A DNA stretch of 59,746 nucleotides from an uncultured Bacteroidales bacterium. Lineage in GTDB: Bacteria > Bacteroidota > Bacteroidia > Bacteroidales > F082. The notes beneath the pieces are model-generated. The model made no database searches, had not been told where the DNA came from, and was given only the letters and a program-made list of their open reading frames with translations. Positions 19,101 to 27,721 of the stretch are shown in pieces. Every line of letters starts with the position of its first letter. Position 1 is the first letter of the stretch. Where the stretch lies: positions 1 through 59,746 of the forward strand of contig CAMYYV010000003.1 in assembly GCA_947303625.1 (NCBI GenBank), given 5' to 3'. The position numbers were made by a program, and so were the translations under genes.

Positions 19101-20426
19101 GCTACGTACACGGCGACGTTCAGCACGTCAGGGACGACGTACTACACGGTGTCGGCGTACGTTTCGCCTGCTGGAGCTGGCACGGTGAGCGGCACGGGCA
19201 CGTTCCCGGCCGGCGGCAGCACCACATTGACGGCCAACGCGAACCCTGGCTACACGTTCGACCACTGGAACGATGGCAGCACCACCAACCCGCGCACCAT
19301 CACGGTGAACAACAACATGTCGTTCACGGCGTACTTCAACACGGAGGAGTACACAATCACGACGAACGTGACGCCTGCCGGATCGGGCAGTGTGACGGGC
19401 GGCGGCACGTATCCATACGGGGCGACGGCTACGCTGACGGCTACGCCGAACAGCGGCTACGAGTTCCTGCAGTGGAGCGATGGCGACCTTCAGAACCCGC
19501 GCATGGTCACGGTGACGGGTAACGCGACGTACACGGCGCTGTTCACGAACGGCAGCGGCGACATGTTCACCCTGACGGTGACGTCGGCTCAGCCGTTGCT
19601 GGGCCAGGTGTTCGGCGGCGGCACGTATCCCGCCGGATCGACGGTGGAGATCAGGGCGTTGCCGGCCACGTATGCGCGCTTTGTGCAGTGGAATGACGGC
19701 AACACGGAGAACCCGCGCACCGTAGTGGTGGACAGCGACATGGAGTTCGTGGCGGAGTTTGCCACGACGCAGAACTACACGATCACGGTCGAGAGCGCTG
19801 ATCCCGAGAGGGGCCAGGCGTTCGGCGGCGGCAGCTACCAGGAAGGCAGTGAGATACAGATTGCTGCAGTTGCGTTGGGAGGCTACATGTTCGAGAAGTG
19901 GCAGGACGGCAACGTAGAGAACCCGCGCACGATCGTGGTGACGGGTAACGCGACGTACACTGCCTACTTTGTTGAGAACACCGTGGTGACGTACACGGTG
20001 ACGCTGATCTGCAACACGAGCGAAGGCACGGTGAGCGGCGGCGGCACCTACATCAGCGGCACACAGGCCACCATCCAGGCGTTCCCGAACCCGGGCTATG
20101 TGTTCACCCAGTGGGACGACGGCAACACGGAGAACCCGCGGACGTTCACGGTGACCGGCGACGTCACGCGCGTGGCCTTCTTCGCGACGGGAGTGGGCGA
20201 GAACGAGCAGAGCAGCCTGCAGGTGTACCCGAACCCGGCCAAGGAGAGCATCCGTATCCTGGGTCTGGAGTCCAACACTGAGGTTGAGATCTACAACAGT
20301 CTCGGCGAGTTGGTGAAGGTGCTGAGTGTGGGTCCGGACCAGGAGATCGGCATCCGCGACCTTGCCTCGGGTCTCTACCTTGTGCGTTGCGGCAACGTGA
20401 TGCTGCGCTTCGTCAAGGAGCAATAA
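16077..20426 (+). CDS. Giant T9SS-type surface protein: propeller-like N-terminus, cleaved-adhesin-like domains, InlB-type (divergent) beta repeats, C-terminal sorting domain
   Basis: 1449 aa; repeated TVSGGGTYxxGxxxTLTAxxNxGYxFxxWxDGxTxNPRTxTVTGNATYTAxF; C-terminal VYPNPAKESIRILGLESNTEVEIYNSLGELV...GLYLVRCGN. Confidence 0.88.
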   Translation: MKKLVLTIMAVMAFAVMGVAQDIYSSGYFTNSNSRQAAAVYKNATRLYYSNPGEGYYHNSPDVDYNNGDVYWLLNSLNSDGSINVGHIAKNSNPTGYFDTGTGTYMAAFQRSSSGTNYYVAGCKTYNNVKTAWFWRTDSGTDGYQCGNGSYASEALGITLGASTIYECGYQNTSASTYHGVIWCGSSVKKNFDDGTKLYDIVYYDGYLYSVGSDNGALKVWRTTVYDNSYSTTVKFTLASSNGYGSDRTKIFIDDAGDIYVTGQEGSYDRVWKNGSALYSTTAYYTSVWANTNGVYYAGNSSGAKIWKNGSVLYSPSNCSMVTSLYIDEPECEDTEIRSLPFTETFENGNTSWHCWTTVDVDNNNGGSHYTPYWRRASSSTGVTPYAGDYFAMHGWGVNAQEGWLISPRLFLQPGQDHTKLTFRSREIDSQYQGVWISTTGTSTSNFTEVWSQSSPSNSWKEVVVDLSAYQGHAVYIAFKYTGTNGIGWAIDNVSVTESFQPCTGYSAPYSYDFSNGFGSCFTALDLDMSGGQKCWKPYSSGGCIYHPYGQSGVAQTGWLFSTRVNLPSGNYNYKLSFKTKSESSGTGRKNTAWIAVDKTGAHVPADYTTKIWEDANYSNSWTTIEVDLTQYKGHTVSIGFKYEGTYAHNWYVDDFAITQETAQYTITANSNNTNWGTVSGGGTYASGATCTLTATANSGYHFESWKKNGTVVSTSASYSFTVTENATYTAYFAVTPVTYYEITTNVTPSGAGTVNGGGTYPEGATVTLTANANNGYTFDHWQDGNTENPRTITVTGNATYTATFTQDTYTITVNANPPAGGSVTGGGPYHYGETATLTATANSGYEFAGWQDGNTENPRAVTVTGNATYTATFSEVGTTYFSVTANVSPAGAGTVSGTGTYEAGTVIVLTANANPGYTFDHWNDGSTSNPRTVTVNNDLSFTAYFTHNSYTVTVNASPSNAGAVSGGGSYYYGDYATLTATAYSGYEFVGWSDGSSENPHQVLVTGNATYTATFSTSGTTYYTVSAYVSPAGAGTVSGTGTFPAGGSTTLTANANPGYTFDHWNDGSTTNPRTITVNNNMSFTAYFNTEEYTITTNVTPAGSGSVTGGGTYPYGATATLTATPNSGYEFLQWSDGDLQNPRMVTVTGNATYTALFTNGSGDMFTLTVTSAQPLLGQVFGGGTYPAGSTVEIRALPATYARFVQWNDGNTENPRTVVVDSDMEFVAEFATTQNYTITVESADPERGQAFGGGSYQEGSEIQIAAVALGGYMFEKWQDGNVENPRTIVVTGNATYTAYFVENTVVTYTVTLICNTSEGTVSGGGTYISGTQATIQAFPNPGYVFTQWDDGNTENPRTFTVTGDVTRVAFFATGVGENEQSSLQVYPNPAKESIRILGLESNTEVEIYNSLGELVKVLSVGPDQEIGIRDLASGLYLVRCGNVMLRFVKEQ

Positions 20427-20489
20427 GGCATAGTTGCCAAGCTTGACCAAGGATTCCCCTGCGGTGAATGTAGAACACACAACGTCTCC

Positions 20490-20517
20490 ATTCCCCGACA
20501 GGGGAATCTTGTTTTTT
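20490..20517 (+). terminator. Rho-independent-type terminator ATTCCCC-GACA-GGGGAAT + T tract
   Basis: Perfect 7-bp stem followed by CTTGTTTTTT, downstream of the first giant gene. Confidence 0.7.
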
Positions 20518-20539
20518 ATGGCTAAAAATGAAATTTTTT

Positions 20540-20729
20540 AAAAATAAGTAGTTTTACGTATGCACATTTTGTTTTTATTTCCTAACTTTGTCACGTGATA
20601 TACTATATCTTTTGGATCAAAGACAATTCATAATTCACAATATGTCTAACTAAAATCAACCTATTATGAAAAAACTTGTACTAACAATTATGGCGGTGAT
20701 GGCTTTCGCCGTCATGGGTGTGGCCCAGG
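20540..20729 (+). repeat. Direct repeat, copy 2 of the promoter/signal-peptide region
   Basis: See 15952-16140. Confidence 0.85.
20583..20590 (+). promoter_or_regulatory. -7 box TAACTTTG
   Basis: Same position relative to the start as in copy 1. Confidence 0.45.
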
Positions 20730-23700
20730 ATGTGTATTCGGCGGGCTACTTCACTAACTCCTCAGGGAATAAGCAACCAGCTGTGTACCTAAACGGCAGC
20801 AGGCTGCATTATTTCGACAATGCTTCTTACAACTATGAAGCCACGGACGTGACCCGCTTCAATGGTGACACCTATTGGTCGTTCAACCACAAAAACTCCG
20901 ACAACAATTACACATGGGCCGCCGTTTACAAGAACGGCACGCGTTATCTCGATCTGGCCGTACTTCCTTCCGACAACAGCGGCCTCAAGATTAATGCTAT
21001 GACGCATGGCGTCAATTATGTCTTCGCGGCCGGAAGTACGGTCGTCGACGGCGTGCAAAGATTTGCCATCTGGAGAGGCAGCGAGACCACCCCAATCTGC
21101 TTATCGCCAAACACCTCTTATATGAGCGAGGCATTGTGCGTCACCGTCTGTGACGGCTGGTGCTATGCCGGCGGCTACCAATACACGTCTGGCTCGACAT
21201 ACCACGGAGCCATCTGGAAAGGAGACAACACCGAGCTGTACTCCCTTCCTGAAGGCTTCTACATCAGAGGCATTGCTTGCTACAGAGGCCATGTCTACAG
21301 CGTCGGCACCGGCACCGTGAGCGGTACATGGACTGTGAAGGTTTTTGAGGACAACCACGAACTCTACAATCTCTATTCCGGCACCAGCTCCGGTGGCTAT
21401 GCTTACGACCTTTACGTTGACGCTGGCGATATCTATGTGACCGGTTGGGAAGGATCGAATGTGAAAGTGTGGAAGAACGGACAGTCATTCCAAACTATCA
21501 GCACCTCGGGCAGTTTTAGCTCTTATGCAGTTGAAGCCTGCAGTAGCGGTGTGTATTGCGCCGGCTACACTGGAGGCTCCAATGGTAAGGTCTGGAAGAA
21601 CGGCAGCGTACTTTACTCGCCTACGGGATGCAACAAAATCAATGGCATCTATGTAGAAGAAGAGTGCGAAGATAGCGATGTCCGTAGCCTGCCCTTCACT
21701 GAGACCTTCGAGAACGGCAACACCAGCTGGCCCTGCTGGACCGTCATAGACGTGGACAACCACAATGGCACAAACGAGTCCACTTGGATGAGAAACGGCA
21801 AAAGGATGAACCCCTCCCTTCCAACAGGTAACCATGCCGCCATGCACTGGAAAAACACCGACAACTCCCAAGAGGGCTGGCTTGTCACACCTAGGCTTTT
21901 CCTTCAACCTGGACAGGACTACTCGAGGTTGGTGTTCAAGTCATTGGAAGGCACCTACAGTAGCGGGTCTGTCAACCTCACCGTATGGGTCTCCACCAAC
22001 AGCGACCCCACCAACACGAGCAGCTACACCCAGGTTTGGTCGCAGACTAGTCCACAAAACAACTGGCACCAAAACACCGTCAGTCTGTCCGACTACCAAG
22101 GCGAAGCGATTTACATTGCCTTTAAGTATGTAGGCATTAGCAGCGTCAACTGGTCTATCGACGACGTGACCGTCGAAGAGGGATTCCAGCCTTGCACGGG
22201 TTACTCGGCTCCCTACAGCTTCGACTTCTCCAATGGTTTTGGCAGTTGCTTCACCGCTCTTGACCTTGACATGAGCGGCGGCCAGAAATGCTGGAAGCCT
22301 TATTCAAGCGAGAGTTGTATCTACCACCCCTACGGACAAAGCGGCGTCGCCCAAACGGGCTGGCTCTTCAGCACGAGGGTGAACCTACCCACGGGCAACT
22401 ACAACTATATGCTGAGCTTCAAGACGAAATCCACGAGCAGCGGCACGGGCCGCAAGAACACGGCTTGGATTGCCGTCGACAAGACTGGCGCCCACGTTCC
22501 CGCCGACTACACCACCAAGATCTGGGAGGACGCTAACTACAGCAACAGCTGGACCACGATAGAGGTCGACTTGACCCAATACAAAGGCCACACGGTGAGC
22601 ATCGGCTTCAAGTATGAAGGCACCTACGCCCACAACTGGTATGTCGACGACTTCGCCATCACCCAAGAGACGGCGCAATACACCATCACGGCCAACTCGA
22701 ACAACACCAACTGGGGCACGGTGTCGGGCGGCGGCACGTACGCCTCAGGCGCCACCTGCACGCTGACGGCCACGGCCAACTCGGGCTACCACTTCGAGAG
22801 CTGGAAGAAGAACGGCACGGTGGTGAGCACCAGCGCCAGCTACAGCTTCACGGTGACGGAGAACGCGACATACACGGCCTACTTCGCCGTCACGCCGGTG
22901 ACGTACTACGAGATCACCACCAACGTGACGCCTTCGGGCGCGGGCACCGTCAATGGCGGCGGCACGTATCCCGAGGGTGCCACGGTGACATTGACGGCCA
23001 ACGCGAACAACGGCTACACGTTCGACCACTGGCAGGACGGTAACACGGAGAACCCTCGCACCATCACGGTGACGGGCAACGCGACGTACACAGCGACGTT
23101 CACCCAGGACACCTACACCATCACGGTGAACGCGAACCCGCCAGCGGGCGGCAGTGTGACGGGCGGCGGTCCCTACCATTACGGCGAGACTGCTACGCTG
23201 ACGGCGACGGCCAACAGCGGGTATGAGTTTGCTGGATGGCAGGACGGCAACACGGAGAACCCGCGCGCGGTCACGGTGACGGGTAACGCTACGTACACGG
23301 CGACGTTCAGCGAAGTGGGTACGACGTATTTCTCGGTGACGGCGAACGTGAGTCCAGCGGGAGCTGGCACGGTGAGCGGCACGGGTACGTACGAGGCCGG
23401 CACGGTCATCGTGCTGACGGCCAACGCGAACCCGGGCTACACGTTCGACCACTGGAACGACGGCAGCACGAGCAACCCGCGTACGGTGACGGTGAACAAC
23501 GACCTGAGCTTCACGGCGTACTTCACGCACAACTCGTACACCGTCACGGTGAACGCGAGCCCGAGCAATGCGGGCGCGGTGAGCGGCGGCGGCTCGTACT
23601 ACTACGGCGATTACGCGACGCTGACGGCGACGGCATACAGCGGATATGAGTTCGTAGGCTGGAGCGACGGTTCGTCGGAGAACCCGCACCAGGTGCTGGT

Positions 23701-25036
23701 GACGGGTAACGCTACGTACACGGCGACGTTCAGCACGTCAGGGACGACGTACTACACGGTGTCGGCGTACGTTTCGCCTGCTGGAGCTGGCACGGTGAGC
23801 GGCACGGGCACGTTCCCGGCCGGCGGCAGCACCACATTGACGGCCAACGCGAACCCTGGCTACACGTTCGACCACTGGAACGATGGCAGCACCACCAACC
23901 CGCGCACCATCACGGTGAACAACAACATGTCGTTCACGGCGTACTTCAACACGGAGGAGTACACAATCACGACGAACGTGACGCCTGCCGGATCGGGCAG
24001 TGTGACGGGCGGCGGCACGTATCCATACGGGGCGACGGCTACGCTGACGGCTACGCCGAACAGCGGCTACGAGTTCCTGCAGTGGAGCGATGGCGACCTT
24101 CAGAACCCGCGCATGGTCACGGTGACGGGTAACGCGACGTACACGGCGCTGTTCACGAACGGCAGCGGCGACATGTTCACCCTGACGGTGACGTCGGCTC
24201 AGCCGTTGCTGGGCCAGGTGTTCGGCGGCGGCACGTATCCCGCCGGATCGACGGTGGAGATCAGGGCGTTGCCGGCCACGTATGCGCGCTTTGTGCAGTG
24301 GAATGACGGCAACACGGAGAACCCGCGCACCGTAGTGGTGGACAGCGACATGGAGTTCGTGGCGGAGTTTGCCACGACGCAGAACTACACGATCACGGTC
24401 GAGAGCGCTGATCCCGAGAGGGGCCAGGCGTTCGGCGGCGGCAGCTACCAGGAAGGCAGTGAGATACAGATTGCTGCAGTTGCGTTGGGAGGCTACATGT
24501 TCGAGAAGTGGCAGGACGGCAACGTAGAGAACCCGCGCACGATCGTGGTGACGGGTAACGCGACGTACACTGCCTACTTTGTTGAGAACACCGTGGTGAC
24601 GTACACGGTGACGCTGATCTGCAACACGAGCGAAGGCACGGTGAGCGGCGGCGGCACCTACATCAGCGGCACACAGGCCACCATCCAGGCGTTCCCGAAC
24701 CCGGGCTATGTGTTCACCCAGTGGGACGACGGCAACACGGAGAACCCGCGGACGTTCACGGTGACCGGCGACGTCACGCGCGTGGCCTTCTTCGCGACGG
24801 GAGTGGGCGAGAACGAGCAGAGCAGCCTGCAGGTGTACCCGAACCCGGCCAAGGAGAGCATCCGCATCCTGGGTCTGGAGACCAACACTGAGGTTGAGAT
24901 CTACAACAGCCTCGGCGAGTTGGTGAAGGTGCTGAGCGTGGGTCCGGACCAGGAGATCGGCATCCGCGACCTTGCCTCGGGTCTCTACCTGGTGCGCTGC
25001 GGCAACGTGATGCTGCGCTTCGTCAAGGAGCAATAA
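20666..25036 (+). CDS. Giant T9SS-type surface protein, tandem paralogue of 16077-20426
   Basis: 1456 aa; same signal peptide and C-terminal ~950 aa; divergent N-terminal half. Confidence 0.88.
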   Translation: MKKLVLTIMAVMAFAVMGVAQDVYSAGYFTNSSGNKQPAVYLNGSRLHYFDNASYNYEATDVTRFNGDTYWSFNHKNSDNNYTWAAVYKNGTRYLDLAVLPSDNSGLKINAMTHGVNYVFAAGSTVVDGVQRFAIWRGSETTPICLSPNTSYMSEALCVTVCDGWCYAGGYQYTSGSTYHGAIWKGDNTELYSLPEGFYIRGIACYRGHVYSVGTGTVSGTWTVKVFEDNHELYNLYSGTSSGGYAYDLYVDAGDIYVTGWEGSNVKVWKNGQSFQTISTSGSFSSYAVEACSSGVYCAGYTGGSNGKVWKNGSVLYSPTGCNKINGIYVEEECEDSDVRSLPFTETFENGNTSWPCWTVIDVDNHNGTNESTWMRNGKRMNPSLPTGNHAAMHWKNTDNSQEGWLVTPRLFLQPGQDYSRLVFKSLEGTYSSGSVNLTVWVSTNSDPTNTSSYTQVWSQTSPQNNWHQNTVSLSDYQGEAIYIAFKYVGISSVNWSIDDVTVEEGFQPCTGYSAPYSFDFSNGFGSCFTALDLDMSGGQKCWKPYSSESCIYHPYGQSGVAQTGWLFSTRVNLPTGNYNYMLSFKTKSTSSGTGRKNTAWIAVDKTGAHVPADYTTKIWEDANYSNSWTTIEVDLTQYKGHTVSIGFKYEGTYAHNWYVDDFAITQETAQYTITANSNNTNWGTVSGGGTYASGATCTLTATANSGYHFESWKKNGTVVSTSASYSFTVTENATYTAYFAVTPVTYYEITTNVTPSGAGTVNGGGTYPEGATVTLTANANNGYTFDHWQDGNTENPRTITVTGNATYTATFTQDTYTITVNANPPAGGSVTGGGPYHYGETATLTATANSGYEFAGWQDGNTENPRAVTVTGNATYTATFSEVGTTYFSVTANVSPAGAGTVSGTGTYEAGTVIVLTANANPGYTFDHWNDGSTSNPRTVTVNNDLSFTAYFTHNSYTVTVNASPSNAGAVSGGGSYYYGDYATLTATAYSGYEFVGWSDGSSENPHQVLVTGNATYTATFSTSGTTYYTVSAYVSPAGAGTVSGTGTFPAGGSTTLTANANPGYTFDHWNDGSTTNPRTITVNNNMSFTAYFNTEEYTITTNVTPAGSGSVTGGGTYPYGATATLTATPNSGYEFLQWSDGDLQNPRMVTVTGNATYTALFTNGSGDMFTLTVTSAQPLLGQVFGGGTYPAGSTVEIRALPATYARFVQWNDGNTENPRTVVVDSDMEFVAEFATTQNYTITVESADPERGQAFGGGSYQEGSEIQIAAVALGGYMFEKWQDGNVENPRTIVVTGNATYTAYFVENTVVTYTVTLICNTSEGTVSGGGTYISGTQATIQAFPNPGYVFTQWDDGNTENPRTFTVTGDVTRVAFFATGVGENEQSSLQVYPNPAKESIRILGLETNTEVEIYNSLGELVKVLSVGPDQEIGIRDLASGLYLVRCGNVMLRFVKEQ

Positions 25037-25046
25037 TTCATTCTTT

Positions 25047-25074
25047 GTAGAGACGTGCTATGGCGCGTCTCTAC
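25047..25074. repeat. Palindrome GTAGAGACGTGCTATGGCGCGTCTCTAC
   Basis: Same GTAGAGACG...CGTCTCTAC arms as 4739-4766 and 27689-27716. Confidence 0.85.
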
Positions 25075-25078
25075 AATC

Positions 25079-25115
25079 AAAAAAATACTCCCATATGGCA
25101 TGGGAGTATTTTTTT
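25079..25115 (+). terminator. Terminator hairpin AATACTCCCAT-ATGGC-ATGGGAGTATT + T tract
   Basis: Perfect 11-bp stem followed by T run. Confidence 0.85.
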
Positions 25116-25118
25116 ACG

Positions 25119-25126
25119 TATTTTTG
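25119..25126 (+). promoter_or_regulatory. -7 box TATTTTTG
   Basis: TAnnTTTG upstream of ATG 25158. Confidence 0.45.
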
Positions 25127-25157
25127 TGCCATCAATAACCCCTAAAACGAAATCATT

Positions 25158-26024
25158 ATGAAATTAGAAGGAAGAAGAGAAAGTACCAATGTGGAAGACC
25201 GCAGAGGTAAGAAAACCGTGGCTGCCGCTGGAGGTCTTGGCCTCGGAGGTATCATCATTGCTTTGATTGTCATGTTTATGGGCGGCGACCCCAGCTCAGT
25301 GACGCAGCAACTTCAACAAGGCAACTCAACGGAATATGTCGACGACGGCCAGGACTACAGTGAAGTCGACAAAGAACTCATGTCGTTCTGCAAGAAAATC
25401 CTCGCAGGCACCGAGGACGTGTGGACGAAGGAGTTCCAGAAACTGGGACGTAAATACAATCCTCCCAGGATGGTCATTTTCAGTGATGCCGTCAACTCGG
25501 GCTGTGGCAATGCCACCTCGGCCAGCGGACCGTTCTACTGCTCCGCCGACGAGACTGTCTACCTCGACCTTGAGTTCTTTAAGAGTATGAAATCACAAAT
25601 CGGCGCCGACGGCGACTTTGCCTATGCCTACGTCATTGCCCATGAGGTAGGTCACCACGTGCAGAACGAACTTGGCATCTTGGACGATGCCCACCAGAAG
25701 ATGGCACAATACGGCAAAGACACGAAGGGCTATAACGAGACCAGCGTGCGCCTCGAGCTGCAGGCCGACTTCTTCGCCGGCGTCTGGGCTCACCATGACA
25801 ACAAGATGTACAACTCGCTCGAAGACGGCGACATTGAGGAGGCCCTTAACGCTGCGTCCAAGATTGGCGACGACTACCTACAGAAGCAGGCCTACGGACG
25901 CACCATGCCTGAGACCTTCAACCACGGCACCAGCGCCCAGCGCTCACGTTGGCTGAAGAAAGGCATCAGCACGGGCGACATCAACCAAGGCGACACTTTC
26001 TCGCCTGCCTATAGCAGCCTGTAA
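25158..26024 (+). CDS. Neutral zinc metallopeptidase (YpfJ-type)
   Basis: 288 aa; KLEGRRESTNVEDRRG N-terminus, HEVGHHVQNELGI zinc site. Confidence 0.92.
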   Translation: MKLEGRRESTNVEDRRGKKTVAAAGGLGLGGIIIALIVMFMGGDPSSVTQQLQQGNSTEYVDDGQDYSEVDKELMSFCKKILAGTEDVWTKEFQKLGRKYNPPRMVIFSDAVNSGCGNATSASGPFYCSADETVYLDLEFFKSMKSQIGADGDFAYAYVIAHEVGHHVQNELGILDDAHQKMAQYGKDTKGYNETSVRLELQADFFAGVWAHHDNKMYNSLEDGDIEEALNAASKIGDDYLQKQAYGRTMPETFNHGTSAQRSRWLKKGISTGDINQGDTFSPAYSSL

Positions 26025-26046
26025 TTTTTGACAAGAGACTTCGAGA

Positions 26047-26100
26047 CTGAGGGACGCGGGACATTTTGATGACCATCAAAAGTCTCGCGTCTCGTGTCCC
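26047..26100. terminator. Imperfect hairpin in convergent gap
   Basis: gagggacgcgggacattttgatg / catcaaaagtctcgcgtctcgtgtccc, between + and - genes. Confidence 0.5.
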
Positions 26101-26143
26101 TAAGTCACGCGTCTTGCTCACCATGCCATACAATGAGTTGTGA

Positions 26144-27046
26144 TTATTTCTTTTTCTTTTTCTCGTAATACCATATCTGCCAGCTGTTGAACAGGTTCTG
26201 GAAGACGGAATAGAAGGCCAGGAAGACTGAGGCCAAAGGCAGCAGATAGTGGTTGGCCATCCAGATGCCCATGGCCGAGTTTTTCTGTCCCATGAGCTGT
26301 CCGCCCGCGATGGTGTCGCCATATTTGTGTCCGATCCATTTGCCCAACCCGAACTGGATAACGCAGAATGCCAAAGCAGCGACGCCCAGCCAAAGGATGC
26401 TATACCAGTTGCCTTCGCCGTTGATGAAGATGAAATGAATGGTCTGACCCAAGGTGAAAAACAAGGCCACAGCCCATAGGTAGAAAGCCAGGCCTTTGAA
26501 ACGGCTGATGAAATGGTTGGCTTTGGGCCACACGAGTTGTAGGAATAGAGCTACGAAGAAAGGCACTCCGATGACCAAGCCGATACGTCGCAGGATTTGA
26601 AGGAACGATTCAAGGAAAGGCATGTCCTGGTTGACACCGATGAAGGAGAAATAGACAGGCGCCACCACCGAGACGACCAAGTTACCGATGACGGTGTATG
26701 ACGTCACCGTCTCGCGGTCGGCCCCCAGCATGGTGCTCACCACTGCCACTGAAGCCGCCACGGGACAGAGTACCCCGATCAAGATGCCTTCGGCAATGAT
26801 TTCGTTGACACTTAGTAACTTAAGCACGTAGTAACTACCCAAACTCACCAGCACCTGAAAGAGGATAATCCAAATGAACAGCGGCTTGAAACGCAGTTTG
26901 CGGATGTCGACGGCGGAGAAAGTCAGCAGTAAGATGGTGAAGATGACATAGGGCACCACCACGCTTAGGGCGGCACAATAGTCGTGCAGCAACAGTCCCA
27001 AAACGATGGCGATGGGCAGGACGTAACTTTTAAGTTTTTGCATCAA
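26144..27046 (-). CDS. BASS/SBF-type (bile acid:Na+ symporter-like) transporter
   Basis: 300 aa, multi-TM; GVLCPVAASVAVVSTMLGAD...VTSYTVIGNLVVSVVAPVYFSFIG. Confidence 0.7.
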   Translation of the reverse strand: MMQKLKSYVLPIAIVLGLLLHDYCAALSVVVPYVIFTILLLTFSAVDIRKLRFKPLFIWIILFQVLVSLGSYYVLKLLSVNEIIAEGILIGVLCPVAASVAVVSTMLGADRETVTSYTVIGNLVVSVVAPVYFSFIGVNQDMPFLESFLQILRRIGLVIGVPFFVALFLQLVWPKANHFISRFKGLAFYLWAVALFFTLGQTIHFIFINGEGNWYSILWLGVAALAFCVIQFGLGKWIGHKYGDTIAGGQLMGQKNSAMGIWMANHYLLPLASVFLAFYSVFQNLFNSWQIWYYEKKKKK

Positions 27047-27084
27047 AATCTAAATTCGGGCTGCAAAAATGCAAAAATAATATG

Positions 27085-27092
27085 TACTTTTG
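27085..27092 (+). promoter_or_regulatory. -7 box TACTTTTG
   Basis: TACTTTTGCAGC, 22 nt upstream of ATG 27114. Confidence 0.5.
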
Positions 27093-27113
27093 CAGCCTCA
27101 AAGAAAAAAAACC

Positions 27114-27641
27114 ATGGACGCTACCGTACAAGACCTGATGACGCGCCGCAGCGTGCGCAGCTATACTGACGAGATGCCTCCCAAAGAGGTGATCGGCGAA
27201 ATCGTCAAGGCAGGCATGAACGCCCCGTCGGGCAAGAATCGTCAGAGTGCCATCATCCTCGCTGTCACCAATCGTGAGGTGCGCGACATGCTGAGCCGCC
27301 TCAACTCTGTCGTCATCGGTCGCGACGACTTCGACCCCTTCTTCGGCGCCCCTGTAGTATTAGTGGTATTGGCCGACAGCACGGTGTTCACCTGGAAAGA
27401 AGACGGCGCCCTCGTCATGGGCAATCTGCTCAACGCAGCCCATGCCAAAGGCCTCGGTTGCTGTTGGGTGCATCGCGCACGTGAGGTCTTCATGATTGAG
27501 GAAGGTAAAAACTTCCTGAAAGGCCTCGGCCTTGACCCCGATCGGTATATCGGCATCGGCAACTGTGTGATGGGCTACATCAAGGGCGAATACCCAGAGG
27601 CCGCACCGCGCAAGGATAATTTCGTCTATTGGATAGAATAA
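27114..27641 (+). CDS. Nitroreductase family protein
   Basis: MDATVQDLMTRRSVRSYTDEMPPKEVIGEIVKAGMNAPSGKNRQ...LGCCWVHRA. Confidence 0.9.
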   Translation: MDATVQDLMTRRSVRSYTDEMPPKEVIGEIVKAGMNAPSGKNRQSAIILAVTNREVRDMLSRLNSVVIGRDDFDPFFGAPVVLVVLADSTVFTWKEDGALVMGNLLNAAHAKGLGCCWVHRAREVFMIEEGKNFLKGLGLDPDRYIGIGNCVMGYIKGEYPEAAPRKDNFVYWIE

Positions 27642-27646
27642 AATAG

Positions 27647-27672
27647 TAGAGACGTAGCGCGCTACGTCTCTA
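27647..27672. repeat. 26-nt perfect palindrome TAGAGACGTAGCGCGCTACGTCTCTA
   Basis: Self-complementary; between convergent genes. Confidence 0.9.
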
Positions 27673-27688
27673 TATTAATGGTATTTTG

Positions 27689-27716
27689 GTAGAGACGGTG
27701 TGCACACCGTCTCTAC
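27689..27716. repeat. 28-nt perfect palindrome GTAGAGACGGTGTGCACACCGTCTCTAC
   Basis: Identical to 4739-4766. Confidence 0.9.
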
Positions 27717-27721
27717 GTTTT

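Noticed and set aside
18135-20480. Long reverse-strand ORFs (314 and 450 aa) opposite the first giant adhesin, and the equivalent at 22745-25033
   Set aside because: They are Arg/Val/Ala-rich mirror frames caused by GC-rich repetitive codons; they repeat with the sense repeats and resemble no protein family.
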